From contig NZ_SSHJ01000030.1 of assembly GCF_005925345.1 (NCBI RefSeq), positions 1 to 44,682 on the forward strand: a stretch of DNA of 44,682 bases, read 5' to 3'. Under the pieces are notes generated by a model. It was not told the DNA's origin. It saw only the letters and a list, made by a program, of their open reading frames with translations, and did no database searches. Below are positions 8,081-15,708 of this stretch, piece by piece (positions within the stretch are counted from its first letter, which is position 1; each line of letters begins with the position of its first letter). Source of the DNA: Pedobacter ureilyticus (GTDB lineage: Bacteria; Bacteroidota; Bacteroidia; Sphingobacteriales; Sphingobacteriaceae). A program made the translations under genes and the position numbers.

Positions 8081-8163
8081 AGTTTTCGCTTTTCAAAAGC
8101 TAAAAATAAGTGAGTTGAAAAACATATCGTTAGATTTCTCCTGCATCGAAATGACGACGATAT

Positions 8164-8196
8164 AAAAAACAGGTTCGAGAAATTAATCCCGAACCT
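8164..8196 (-). terminator. Terminator of the M42 peptidase gene
   Basis: On the minus strand AGGTTCG (8196-8190) pairs with CGAACCT (8177-8171), followed by a run of six T (8169-8164). It lies about 30 bases after the stop of the gene at 8228. Confidence 0.75.
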
Positions 8197-8227
8197 TTCT
8201 TTGTTCCTTGCTCTTTTATCTTTGTTC

Positions 8228-9343
8228 TTATTTGGTAAACTCTCTAAAATCCTGTCCGTCTTTAATGGCTAACAAACTTTCGTAAATTAAGCTAATTACA
8301 TTATCAACGTCTTCTTTGTGGATCATTTCTACCGTAGTATGCATGTAGCGCAACGGCAATGAAATTAATGCCGACGGTACGCCACCGTTAGAGTAGGCAA
8401 AAGCATCGGTATCTGTTCCTGTAGAGCGAGAAGACGCCTGACGTTGGAAAGGAATACCTGCTTTTTCGGCAGTTTTAATTAGCAACTTGTTTAAGTTGGT
8501 TTGTACTGCAGGTGCGTAAGAAACCACTGGGCCTTTACCTGCAGATAAATCGCCTTGGGTAACTTTGTTGATCATTGGTGTAGTGGTATCGTGGGTTACA
8601 TCGGTAACTATAGCCACATTGGGTTTAATACGGTGGGCAATCATTTCGGCACCGCGTAAACCAATTTCTTCCTGTACCGAGTTTACGATGTACAGTGCAA
8701 ATGGTAATTTCTTTTTGTTCTCTTTTAACAAACGGGCCACCTCGGCAATCATAAAACCACCGGCACGGTTATCTAAAGCACGACCAACGTAATAGCGATC
8801 GTTTAATACCATAAACTCGTCTTCGTAGGTAATTACACAACCCACGTGGATACCTAAAGCTTCTACTTCCTCTTTGCTGGTGCAGCCACAGTCTAAGAAA
8901 ATATTTTTCAATTCTGGTGCCTGCTCTTTCTCGCCATGACGGGTGTGAATTGCTGGCCAGCCAAAAACAGCTTTTACAAAACCATTTTCTGTGTGTATGT
9001 TAACACGTTTTGAAGGCGCAATTTGATGATCGGAACCACCGTTGCGGATCACGTAGATTAAACCATCGTTGGTGATATAATTCACATACCAAGAAATTTC
9101 ATCAGCGTGAGCTTCAATTACAACTTTATAATCCGCTTTTGGGTTAATTACGCCCACGGCCGTACCATAATGGTCTACAAAGGTTTCGTCTACGTAAGGT
9201 TTTAGGTATGCTAACCAAAGTTTTTGGCCTTCCCACTCGTAACCAGTAGGAGCTGCATTATTGATATATTTTTCGAAAAACTGTAGTGATTTTTTGGTAA
9301 CTACAGGCACATGCTTTTTGCTTTCGTCTTTCTTTTTTGCCAT
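8228..9343 (-). CDS. M42 family metallopeptidase (glutamyl/tetrahedral aminopeptidase type)
   Basis: This cytosolic dinuclear-metal aminopeptidase has 371 residues from the ATG at 9343. The frame extends 15 codons further to 9388, but the extra residues (PLNCTFTTIHKL) look non-coding, whereas MAKKKDESKKH is a normal soluble start. M42 metal and catalytic motifs are all present: HADEISWYV (metal His and Asp), RALDNRAGG (bridging Asp), VQEEIGLRGA (catalytic Glu pair), VTDVTHDTTTP (metal Asp) and the late HTTVEMIHKEDV (metal His). Such enzymes trim N-terminal residues from peptides and often form dodecameric tetrahedra. It is a single gene with its own terminator. The exact peptide preference cannot be inferred. 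Confidence 0.93.
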   Translation of the reverse strand: MAKKKDESKKHVPVVTKKSLQFFEKYINNAAPTGYEWEGQKLWLAYLKPYVDETFVDHYGTAVGVINPKADYKVVIEAHADEISWYVNYITNDGLIYVIRNGGSDHQIAPSKRVNIHTENGFVKAVFGWPAIHTRHGEKEQAPELKNIFLDCGCTSKEEVEALGIHVGCVITYEDEFMVLNDRYYVGRALDNRAGGFMIAEVARLLKENKKKLPFALYIVNSVQEEIGLRGAEMIAHRIKPNVAIVTDVTHDTTTPMINKVTQGDLSAGKGPVVSYAPAVQTNLNKLLIKTAEKAGIPFQRQASSRSTGTDTDAFAYSNGGVPSALISLPLRYMHTTVEMIHKEDVDNVISLIYESLLAIKDGQDFREFTK

Positions 9344-9459
9344 AGTTTTTAATTTATGTATGGTGGTAAATGTACAATTTAAAGGCAATTAATAAAACTT
9401 GTTTCTTCACTTTTGACATGAAAATCATTATATTAAACCAACACTAAAATTTATTATTT

Positions 9460-9861
9460 ATGAACGTAATCAAAATTTTTATTCCTACAGCACTTTTTGT
9501 TTTATTGGTAATTGTTGCTTTAATGTGGGGCTTGCCTAGGTACAATGTTTGGCAACAAGAAATGGCTGGTAAGGCCGAAATGGCCAAAGCCGAGCAGAAC
9601 CGTAGAATTTTGGTAGAAGAAGCCAAAGCCAGGCTAGAAGCTGAGAAATTGAACGCAGCGGCAGAAATTGAACGTGCAAAAGGTATGGCATCGGCAATGA
9701 AAGTTGAAAACGGAACTTTATCGGCTACCTATAATCAATATTTGTTCATCAGAACTTTGGAGAAATTGGCAGATAAAGGAAGTTTGCCGCAAATTATTTA
9801 TGTGCCATCTGAAGGTTTAACCCCAGTAATGGATTTGAATAAAGCTTTACCTAAAAGGTAA
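9460..9861 (+). CDS. Small membrane-anchored protein resembling the tail of an SPFH/HflC-type protein
   Basis: This 133-residue protein has an N-terminal membrane helix (about residues 5-25, IFIPTALFVLLVIVALMWG). An alanine/glutamate/lysine-rich helix follows (about 33-75, with EEAKARLEAEKLNAAAEIERAKG), then YNQYLFIRTLEKLAD and a short end with IIYVPSEGLTPVMDL. The helix-and-tail layout matches the C-terminal part of SPFH (band 7, stomatin/HflC) proteins, but the SPFH globular domain between anchor and coiled coil is missing. It could be a natural mini-form that joins such a complex; this is inference. Its last 11 bases overlap the 3' end of the convergent GNAT gene. Confidence 0.7.
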   Translation: MNVIKIFIPTALFVLLVIVALMWGLPRYNVWQQEMAGKAEMAKAEQNRRILVEEAKARLEAEKLNAAAEIERAKGMASAMKVENGTLSATYNQYLFIRTLEKLADKGSLPQIIYVPSEGLTPVMDLNKALPKR

Positions 9862-10261
9862 GCTCCATTTTAACGTAAGAAATTTGGTTTCGCTCGTAAG
9901 GTTGTCCGACGGTTGCGAAACCAAGTTTTTTATAGAAATCAACGGCGCTTACTCTGGCGTTACACCATAGGTTTTTAACGCCTTGACTTTTGCAATAATC
10001 AGCCAGGTATTGCAGTAGTTGTAGTCCAAACCCTTTACCTTGATCGGTTGGAAGTACCGCCATTTTTCTGAATTGCGCAGTTTCGCCATCAATAAATAGG
10101 GAAACTACTCCGGTAAGCTCATATTGATAGTAAAGCCCAAAATGCATTCCATCCCAGTCTTCGGCGAGTTCCATATCGGTAATTTCGCTTTCGGGATACA
10201 TGGCCAACTGCCTGATGCGCCAAGTGAGGGCCGGGAAAATTTGCTCTACAATTGCTTCCAT
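9851..10261 (-). CDS. GNAT family N-acetyltransferase
   Basis: This 136-residue acetyl-CoA-dependent acetyltransferase has a single GNAT domain. Motif A is clear: FRKMAVLPTDQGKGFGLQLLQYL (about residues 64-86) contains the Q-x-x-G-x-G pyrophosphate loop as QGKGFG. The later NARVSAVDFYKKLGF is the usual motif B region. The substrate is not evident. The gene begins where the MFS gene ends (TAATG on the minus strand, one-base overlap), so the pair is translationally coupled; the transporter and enzyme could act on the same compound. Its 3' end overlaps the convergent small membrane protein gene by 11 bases. Confidence 0.88.
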   Translation of the reverse strand: MEAIVEQIFPALTWRIRQLAMYPESEITDMELAEDWDGMHFGLYYQYELTGVVSLFIDGETAQFRKMAVLPTDQGKGFGLQLLQYLADYCKSQGVKNLWCNARVSAVDFYKKLGFATVGQPYERNQISYVKMELTF

Positions 10262-11421
10262 TATACTTTTGCTCTTCTACTATAAAATTGATAAATCAGC
10301 ATGTTGAGAATGATGATGGCTGTAATTCCTGCACAAAACATAGCCCAGCCACCGGCAGCCCACAACCATAAACCCAAGGCCGAGCCACAGGCTGCACCCA
10401 CAAAACTTACCGACATGAAAATGGTGTTCAGCCGGTTTCTAGCCTCTGGTACCAATGCATAAATTCTGGTTTGGTTGGTTACATGTATCGCCTGCTGGCC
10501 AATATCTATTAAGATGATACCAATTGCAAAAAGGAAAACGTTGTGGCCCGTAAAGTAAAATAAGCCTACGCTAATGAGTTCTAAGATAAAACCGATCATT
10601 AAGTTTTTACGAGGATTACTGCCGCCGCTTAGTTTGCCAACCAATGGCGCTGCTAAAGCTCCGGCTGCTCCAGCAATGCCAAACAGTCCAATTTGGTAGG
10701 TGCTGAATAGGTAGGGTGGGTTAGCCAGAAACAATACCATGGTGGTCCAAAACCCCATGATGACAATAAAGGCAAAGAAATTGATCAAGGAAGCTTCTCT
10801 TAATGCTGGTTGCGTTTTAATGTAGCCAAACATCGAGCGCATTAGTTCTTTGTAGGTTCCTTTAAAAGTGGGTAGGTTTTTAGGAAAACGGATGGCCATT
10901 AAAGCGGTTAGTAAGGTACAAATCGCGGCAGCAATTAAGAACATGGCTCGCCAGCCCAGTAAATCGCCAACAATTCCACTAACAGCCCTTGAAGCTAATA
11001 TGCCAACCAACAGACCGCTCATCACAATACCAATATTTGCGCCCCTGTTTTCGTTGGAACTTAGCGATGCGGTTAGAGGTAAAATGAGTTGAGGAACGAT
11101 AGAACAGGCACCAATAAGTACACTGGCAATTTCTAAAACCAAGAAGTTTTGAGCGAAACCGGCCACAATTAGTGCTAAAATAGCCAAGGCTGTGGTAAAC
11201 AGAATTTGCTTTTTCTTTTCGAACATGTCTCCTAGAGGCACTAACAGGAATAGCCCTATAGCATAACCAGCTTGCGTTAAAAAGGTAATGCTGCCAGCAT
11301 CGCTTTCGTTTAAATTAAATTCTTTGGCAATCAAAATAACCAAAGGCTGGCAATAGTAGATATTGGCAACAATTAAGCCTGTACAAAAGGCCATTAAAAT
11401 TACATCGCTTCGTTTCAGCAT
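10261..11421 (-). CDS. MFS transporter, DHA1-type drug or sugar efflux permease
   Basis: This 386-residue inner-membrane transporter has about 12 predicted helices. The MFS motif-A loop between helices 2 and 3 is FLVPLGDMFEKKKQI (about residues 59-73). The early NIYYCQPLVILIAKEF and VPQLILPLTASL segments are typical of the AraJ/YfcJ-like efflux permeases. It is first in a two-gene operon with the GNAT gene, joined by a one-base overlap. A TAAATTTG box (11448-11441, minus strand) lies 20 bases upstream and is a plausible -7 element. The substrate is unknown. Confidence 0.9.
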   Translation of the reverse strand: MLKRSDVILMAFCTGLIVANIYYCQPLVILIAKEFNLNESDAGSITFLTQAGYAIGLFLLVPLGDMFEKKKQILFTTALAILALIVAGFAQNFLVLEIASVLIGACSIVPQLILPLTASLSSNENRGANIGIVMSGLLVGILASRAVSGIVGDLLGWRAMFLIAAAICTLLTALMAIRFPKNLPTFKGTYKELMRSMFGYIKTQPALREASLINFFAFIVIMGFWTTMVLFLANPPYLFSTYQIGLFGIAGAAGALAAPLVGKLSGGSNPRKNLMIGFILELISVGLFYFTGHNVFLFAIGIILIDIGQQAIHVTNQTRIYALVPEARNRLNTIFMSVSFVGAACGSALGLWLWAAGGWAMFCAGITAIIILNMLIYQFYSRRAKV

Positions 11422-11440
11422 CAGCAGGGAATTGGTGCCG

Positions 11441-11448
11441 CAAATTTA
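11441..11448 (-). promoter_or_regulatory. Putative -7 box for the MFS/GNAT operon
   Basis: TAAATTTG on the minus strand matches TAnnTTTG and lies 20 bases before the MFS start codon. No -33 TTG is seen at normal spacing, so support is partial. Confidence 0.4.
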
Positions 11449-11598
11449 ATAGTTATCGCTAGTAAAGCGTCTTTTTTTAGTAGATATGTCTTTGGGTTTA
11501 CTTTTAAGATTTAAGTGCCCGCTGAAATAGTCAACGCTTAGACTAGGTGGGAGGTTATAATACCAACATATAAGAAAACTTCTATAATTCAACCCAAC

Positions 11599-12084
11599 TT
11601 AGTTGTAAATTTTCGTGCTGACTAACATAAAAATAGTTCTTAAAAAAACAGATTTATAACGATCTTGGTCGTCATCGGCAAACATGCTAGGTACACCGTT
11701 TTTAAGCCCCCAAGTATCTAGTCTCGAACTAGGGTTCATTTTATTGTGCTCTAATATTAGAATGCCCACAGGTATAATTACATGCTTTTGTTTAGTGCCC
11801 TTTAAAAAAATGCTAAAATCTACTTTGTGGAATAATGAATCAATATTGCCGTAAACTTTTTTAGCCAGGTGCCTATTTGTATAAATACTATTTATTCCAT
11901 TTTTTTTCGGGGTAACCTTAATATAAAAAGTATAAAGTGCAATACTATCCGGATATAAAATCGGTGTGAGGTTGGAATTTAATATCGATCTGATTTTTTC
12001 ATCTTCAACAAACAAATCATTTTTCTTTTGGGCATATGAAGATTGTGCCCAAATAGCAATAAATAAAATTAATACTTTTTTCAT
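11599..12084 (-). CDS. Exported hypothetical protein
   Basis: This 161-residue protein has a clear signal peptide (MKKVLILFIAIWAQSSYAQ). The mature part has no motif I recognise. It alternates short hydrophobic strands and polar turns (ALYTFYIKVTPKKNG, KHVIIPVGILILEHNK), consistent with a small beta-rich periplasmic protein. It has no cysteine in the mature part and no lipobox. It lies downstream of the carboxylase gene on the same strand but does not overlap it (51 bases between), so co-transcription is possible. The function is unknown. Confidence 0.7.
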   Translation of the reverse strand: MKKVLILFIAIWAQSSYAQKKNDLFVEDEKIRSILNSNLTPILYPDSIALYTFYIKVTPKKNGINSIYTNRHLAKKVYGNIDSLFHKVDFSIFLKGTKQKHVIIPVGILILEHNKMNPSSRLDTWGLKNGVPSMFADDDQDRYKSVFLRTIFMLVSTKIYN

Positions 12085-12135
12085 ATCAATTTGGACAGGT
12101 AGATAAGGTTTTCAGCTCTAAGTTTCGAATTTATT

Positions 12136-13677
12136 TTACAACGGTATATTCCCATGCTTCTTCCTTGGCATGTTCACTACTTTGTTCTCTAACATTTTAA
12201 ATGCTTTGATTAATTTTGCTCTCGTTTTAGCTGGTTCAATTACCTCGTCTACAAAGCCACGTTCGGCTGCACGGTAGGGGTTGGCAAAAATATCTGAGTA
12301 GAGTTTCTCTTTCTCTAACCATTTTTCTTCTGGGTTTTCGGCAGCGCTGATTTCCTTTTTGAAAATAATTTCGGCAGCACCTTTGGCACCCATTACGGCA
12401 ATTTCGGCACTTGGCCAAGCATAGTTCATATCCGCACCAATGTGCTTAGAATTCATTACATCGTAAGCACCACCGTAGGCTTTTCTTGTGATAACGGTAA
12501 TACGTGGTACTGTAGCCTCGCTAAAAGCATATAACAATTTTGCACCGTTGTTAATAATGCCATTCCATTCTTGATCGGTGCCAGGCAAGAAACCTGGTAC
12601 ATCTTCAAAGACCAACAAAGGAATATTGAAACAGTCGCAAAAGCGCACAAACCTAGCGGCTTTAACGGAAGCGTTATTATCTAAAACCCCAGCTAAATAG
12701 GCCGGTTGGTTAGCTACCACGCCGATACTTCTACCAGCTAATCTGGCAAAGCCAACTACAATATTTTCGGCAAAAGCGGCATGAACTTCAAAAAAGCTGT
12801 CTTCATCTGCTACCTGAGTAATTACCTCACGAATATCATAAGGTTGGTTGGCATTTGATGGCAAAATCTCGTTGAGTGAGGTTCTTTCTTCGTTGCCAAC
12901 TTCGTAAGGCAGAGCAGGGGCGCTATCTTCGCAGTTTTGCGGTACGTAGCTTAAAATTTTCTTTAATTGGTTGATGGCTTCGATTTCGTTGGCACAAGCA
13001 AAATGCGTAACACCTGATTTTGTGGCGTGTGTACTTGCTCCACCTAATTCTTCAGAGCTTACTTCTTCGTGCGTAACCGTTTTTACCACATTTGGCCCGG
13101 TAACAAACATATAAGAGGTATTTTCAACCATTAAAATAAAATCTGTAATGGCAGGCGAATAAACTGCGCCACCAGCACAAGGCCCCATAATTGCAGATAA
13201 TTGAGGGATAACGCCAGAAGCTTGTACGTTGCGATAGAAAATATCGGCGTAGCCACCTAATGAAACCACACCTTCTTGAATGCGGGCACCACCACTATCA
13301 TTTAAACCAATAATTGGAGCGCCATTTTTCATAGCCATCTCCATAATCTTACATATTTTTTCGGCATGGGTTTCTGAAAGTGAACCTCCAAAAACCGTAA
13401 AATCTTGAGAGAAAACATAAGTTAACCTGCCGTTTACCATGCCATAACCTGTAATCACACCATCGCCCAAATACTTCTCGTTCTCCATGCCAAAATCGGT
13501 ACTGCGATGGGTTACCAACATCCCAATTTCTTCAAAGCTGCCTTCGTCCATTAAAAAATGAATACGCTCGCGAGCAGTAAGTTTGCCTTTTTTGTGCTGA
13601 CTATCTATACGTGCTTGTCCGCCGCCTAAGTGGGCTTTTTGTATTTTGTCTTTTAAGATTTCGATTTTATTTTTCAT
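12136..13677 (-). CDS. Acyl-CoA carboxylase, carboxyltransferase (beta) subunit
   Basis: This 513-residue cytosolic carboxyltransferase moves CO2 from carboxybiotin to an acyl-CoA, most often propionyl-CoA to give methylmalonyl-CoA. Both crotonase-like halves are present. The N half has [30 protein letters not shown] and a [12 protein letters not shown] oxyanion loop. The C half has [12 protein letters not shown], then [16 protein letters not shown] and [20 protein letters not shown]. Length and sequence match PccB/MmdA/AccD5-type subunits. No biotin carboxylase or biotin carrier gene is in the window, so the complex and substrate are not settled (pccB or mmdA are possible names). The start lies directly beside two octamer arrays, the nearer of which forms a chain of mini-ORFs that overlaps the start codon. 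Confidence 0.95.
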   Translation of the reverse strand: MKNKIEILKDKIQKAHLGGGQARIDSQHKKGKLTARERIHFLMDEGSFEEIGMLVTHRSTDFGMENEKYLGDGVITGYGMVNGRLTYVFSQDFTVFGGSLSETHAEKICKIMEMAMKNGAPIIGLNDSGGARIQEGVVSLGGYADIFYRNVQASGVIPQLSAIMGPCAGGAVYSPAITDFILMVENTSYMFVTGPNVVKTVTHEEVSSEELGGASTHATKSGVTHFACANEIEAINQLKKILSYVPQNCEDSAPALPYEVGNEERTSLNEILPSNANQPYDIREVITQVADEDSFFEVHAAFAENIVVGFARLAGRSIGVVANQPAYLAGVLDNNASVKAARFVRFCDCFNIPLLVFEDVPGFLPGTDQEWNGIINNGAKLLYAFSEATVPRITVITRKAYGGAYDVMNSKHIGADMNYAWPSAEIAVMGAKGAAEIIFKKEISAAENPEEKWLEKEKLYSDIFANPYRAAERGFVDEVIEPAKTRAKLIKAFKMLENKVVNMPRKKHGNIPL

Positions 13678-13684
13678 ACGTTAT

Positions 13685-13738
13685 GGTTCATTGGTTCATT
13701 GGTTCATTGGTTCATTGGTTCATTGGTTCATTGGTTCA
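13685..13738. repeat. Octamer tandem array (GGTTCATT)6
   Basis: Six perfect copies of GGTTCATT begin at 13685, plus a seventh partial copy (GGTTCA). It starts eight bases before the carboxylase ATG. Read on the coding (minus) strand each unit is AATGAACC and carries an ATG. The first five ATGs give M-N-Q-stop, with each stop overlapping the next ATG as ATGA. The sixth gives M-N-H-N-V and stops on the ATGA of the real start. Copy number is likely to vary by slippage. Confidence 0.95.
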
Positions 13739-13785
13739 GTCCGAAAGTCCGAAAGTCCGAAAGTCCGAAAGTCCGAAAGTCCGAA
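13738..13785. repeat. Octamer tandem array (AGTCCGAA)6
   Basis: Six perfect copies of AGTCCGAA directly abut the GGTTCATT array. Unit length and copy number equal those of the neighbour although the sequence differs. It is in the likely leader or promoter region of the carboxylase gene. Confidence 0.95.
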
Positions 13786-13885
13786 AAAAATTGGATAAAC
13801 AAGTTAGTACAATATATCAATTCAGCAATTACATTGTTGCAAGTTTTTAAATAAGCTCAACTCAACTGATCAATCGTAATTCATC

Positions 13886-15121
13886 CTACCATCTATACTG
13901 CAAACGCGTTGTGAAAACATTGTCTTTAACGTCGTCTTGGTAATTGGTTAATTGTGTGCCATCATTTTTCACATGTTCGTTGTAAACGGTTAATTTCAAG
14001 CGACCGTTTAGCGCATAAGTAATGCCGTAACCCAAGGTACTAAATTTGATATCTCCGGCAGTGGTGTTATTTCCTACTTTTCCTATCTCAGCTTCATCAA
14101 TATCTGTATTAGGGTCATAAACATCGTAGCCAACTATGGCAGTTAATTTAGTGTTTGCAATTTGTTGGGTAAGCCAAAAGAAATATCCGTTAAAATTGCG
14201 TAAGTATAAATTCCCGGTAGGCTGTGTAGCAAAACTTGTACTTGCAGCAAAGCCAGAGGTACTGGCCGATGCGGCAACGCCTGGCTGCTTACCTTCAATA
14301 TATTCTGTTTTAAATGTAGTTTCTCCAAAGCCGTTTTTGTAGCCAACCTGGAGGTTTGCACCATAATAATCTCTTCTAAAATTGTAATTTTCGTTGGCGG
14401 CATCGGTAACAGCTTCGAAACCATCTTGTACAGGTTTTAAATAAGTAGTTGTATTGCTTCGTACCGTGCCTTTGTAAATAGAAACTCCAAAGCCTAAATG
14501 CAGTTTTTTATTGGCCAAACTATCAAAGTTGAAGTTTAAATTGCCGATGATGTCTTTGTTTGAGTCGTAATCTTTCGCGTTTAAACCGCTACCGTTAACT
14601 ACTGCAAGCTCTGCAGTAATAAAAGGAACAATTTTGTTAGGCTTGTAAGAAATCATTGCCCCTAAATCTCTTTCTCTAGGCATTAAGGTTTGAAAAACAC
14701 GAGCCCTTTCTGGAAAATCGCGATAGCCCGAAGAATAGGCAATTGAATAGCCAAACGGCCTATTGAACAGGCCTGCCGTAAATTTTAGAGATCTGTTTTC
14801 TGGGCTGTAGAACTGGATAAAAGCATCCATAATCCTTAATCCATCTTGTGTACCATCTAATTGAAAAACTACCGAAGAAAATTTATCAACTCTATCTACT
14901 TTTAAACGGCCTCGACGTAACATAAAACGGCTTGCCGAATGCTCACTAAAATCTCCGCCCGACCAAGAGTTAATGCCTGGAGATTGAGCAACCTGAAACT
15001 GGGTTTGCAAGTAGCCAGTTATTTTAATATCATGCGGATCGTAAGATGAGGGTGCATTATTGTTTTGTCCTAATGCAGCAAAAGGTAATGAGTAGAATAA
15101 GAAAACTAAATAATTTCTCAT
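13886..15121 (-). CDS. Outer membrane porin, OprO/OprP (phosphate-selective) family
   Basis: This 411-residue protein has a signal peptide (MRNYLVFLFYSLPFAALGQ). The mature part starts with ITGYLQTQFQVAQSPG and has the Porin O_P hallmark ASRFMLRRGRLKVDRVDKF (about residues 63-81), then FSSVVFQLDGTQDGLRIMDAFIQF. It ends in the aromatic TTRLQYRW expected of a beta-barrel last strand. Family members form trimeric, often anion-selective channels. It is divergent from the small exported protein, SulP and carbonic anhydrase genes, so an inorganic-anion porin that shares their regulation is plausible but unproven. A TATATTTG box (minus, 15225-15218) lies about 97 bases upstream. Confidence 0.88.
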   Translation of the reverse strand: MRNYLVFLFYSLPFAALGQNNNAPSSYDPHDIKITGYLQTQFQVAQSPGINSWSGGDFSEHSASRFMLRRGRLKVDRVDKFSSVVFQLDGTQDGLRIMDAFIQFYSPENRSLKFTAGLFNRPFGYSIAYSSGYRDFPERARVFQTLMPRERDLGAMISYKPNKIVPFITAELAVVNGSGLNAKDYDSNKDIIGNLNFNFDSLANKKLHLGFGVSIYKGTVRSNTTTYLKPVQDGFEAVTDAANENYNFRRDYYGANLQVGYKNGFGETTFKTEYIEGKQPGVAASASTSGFAASTSFATQPTGNLYLRNFNGYFFWLTQQIANTKLTAIVGYDVYDPNTDIDEAEIGKVGNNTTAGDIKFSTLGYGITYALNGRLKLTVYNEHVKNDGTQLTNYQDDVKDNVFTTRLQYRW

Positions 15122-15217
15122 TTGTTTTAATCGTTTATGTCTTAGTAGGTTAAAATTAATTAAAGGGTCGAAATTGCCTAATTATTTTGAATTGACGGGT
15201 ACAATATCCTTATATTA

Positions 15218-15225
15218 CAAATATA
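15218..15225 (-). promoter_or_regulatory. Putative -7 box of the porin gene
   Basis: TATATTTG on the minus strand is a full match to TAnnTTTG. It would give a leader of about 90 bases before the porin ATG at 15121. A matching -33 TTG was not seen. Confidence 0.4.
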
Positions 15226-15296
15226 TTACTTAATTTATTTTGGATTTAAAGGCTCTGGCGACTAAATTAGCGGAATTAGAATTGCATTAGAAATTT

Positions 15297-15635
15297 ATGA
15301 ATCTAAGGAAATATCGGTTAACCATCATGATCATGTTCATGAGCATCTTTGTGTCAAAGATGATTATTTCTGGTGCGCCTGTATTTTTATCGCATTGCGA
15401 TGATGAATTCATGGTTTCGGTAATTATGCAATTAGAAAACGAGAACACTTCGGAAGATAAAGGAAAGGCAGGAGCCAAGTTTGTGGATTATAAGCTGATT
15501 TTTCCGAAGTACGATTTAAACAATGTATATTTCGATTTAGATTGCGGCGTTCCGAATAGTTTTATTGAGCATTCTCGGAGATACGTAGATCCACACCATC
15601 CCTCGGTACCCACACCGCCCCCAAATTTTTCATAG
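15297..15635 (+). CDS. Small exported protein of unknown function upstream of sulP
   Basis: This 112-residue protein has an N-terminal hydrophobic segment (about residues 8-30, with many Met and Ile) that is a signal peptide or anchor. The mature part has two cysteines (Cys34 in LSHCDDEF and Cys83 in DLDCGVP) that could pair in the periplasm. It also has an acidic start and a His/Pro-rich end (HHPSVPTPPP). I recognise no family. The stop lies 73 bases before the SulP start on the same strand, so it may belong to the same transcription unit. The His and acidic content would suit metal binding, which is speculation. Confidence 0.6.
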   Translation: MNLRKYRLTIMIMFMSIFVSKMIISGAPVFLSHCDDEFMVSVIMQLENENTSEDKGKAGAKFVDYKLIFPKYDLNNVYFDLDCGVPNSFIEHSRRYVDPHHPSVPTPPPNFS

Positions 15636-15708
15636 GTTAATATAATGCTTGCTGCCTTATTTTGCGCAGCTTATTCTATAGTAAACTTAGAAATTAATAA
15701 AATTCTTT

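Larger units (their letters stand above)
7600..8156. repeat. Gene-free block bounded by inverted GTCATTTCGA repeats
   Basis: CGTCATTTCGA...GGAGAAATCT (7600-7626) recurs inverted as AGATTTCTCC...TCGAAATGACG (8132-8156), framing the whole gap after the receptor gene. Inside are a TCCCGAT/ATCGGGA hairpin (7699-7717), a 67-nt CTGTCAT...GGATGACAG element (7846-7912), an AAAGCGGGACTG word (about 7937-7948), two constant-loop hairpins (8006-8054) and a TGAGAGCGAT decamer repeat (8055-8080). Related words recur at 29688-29820 and 44439-44506. I see no gene here; the short open frames are made of repeat DNA. Confidence 0.7.

Noticed and set aside
13685..13785. CRISPR array
   Set aside because: Units are 8 bp without spacers, side by side, and no cas gene is present; these are simple tandem arrays. 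The hairpin units at 32959-33999 also lack regular spacers.
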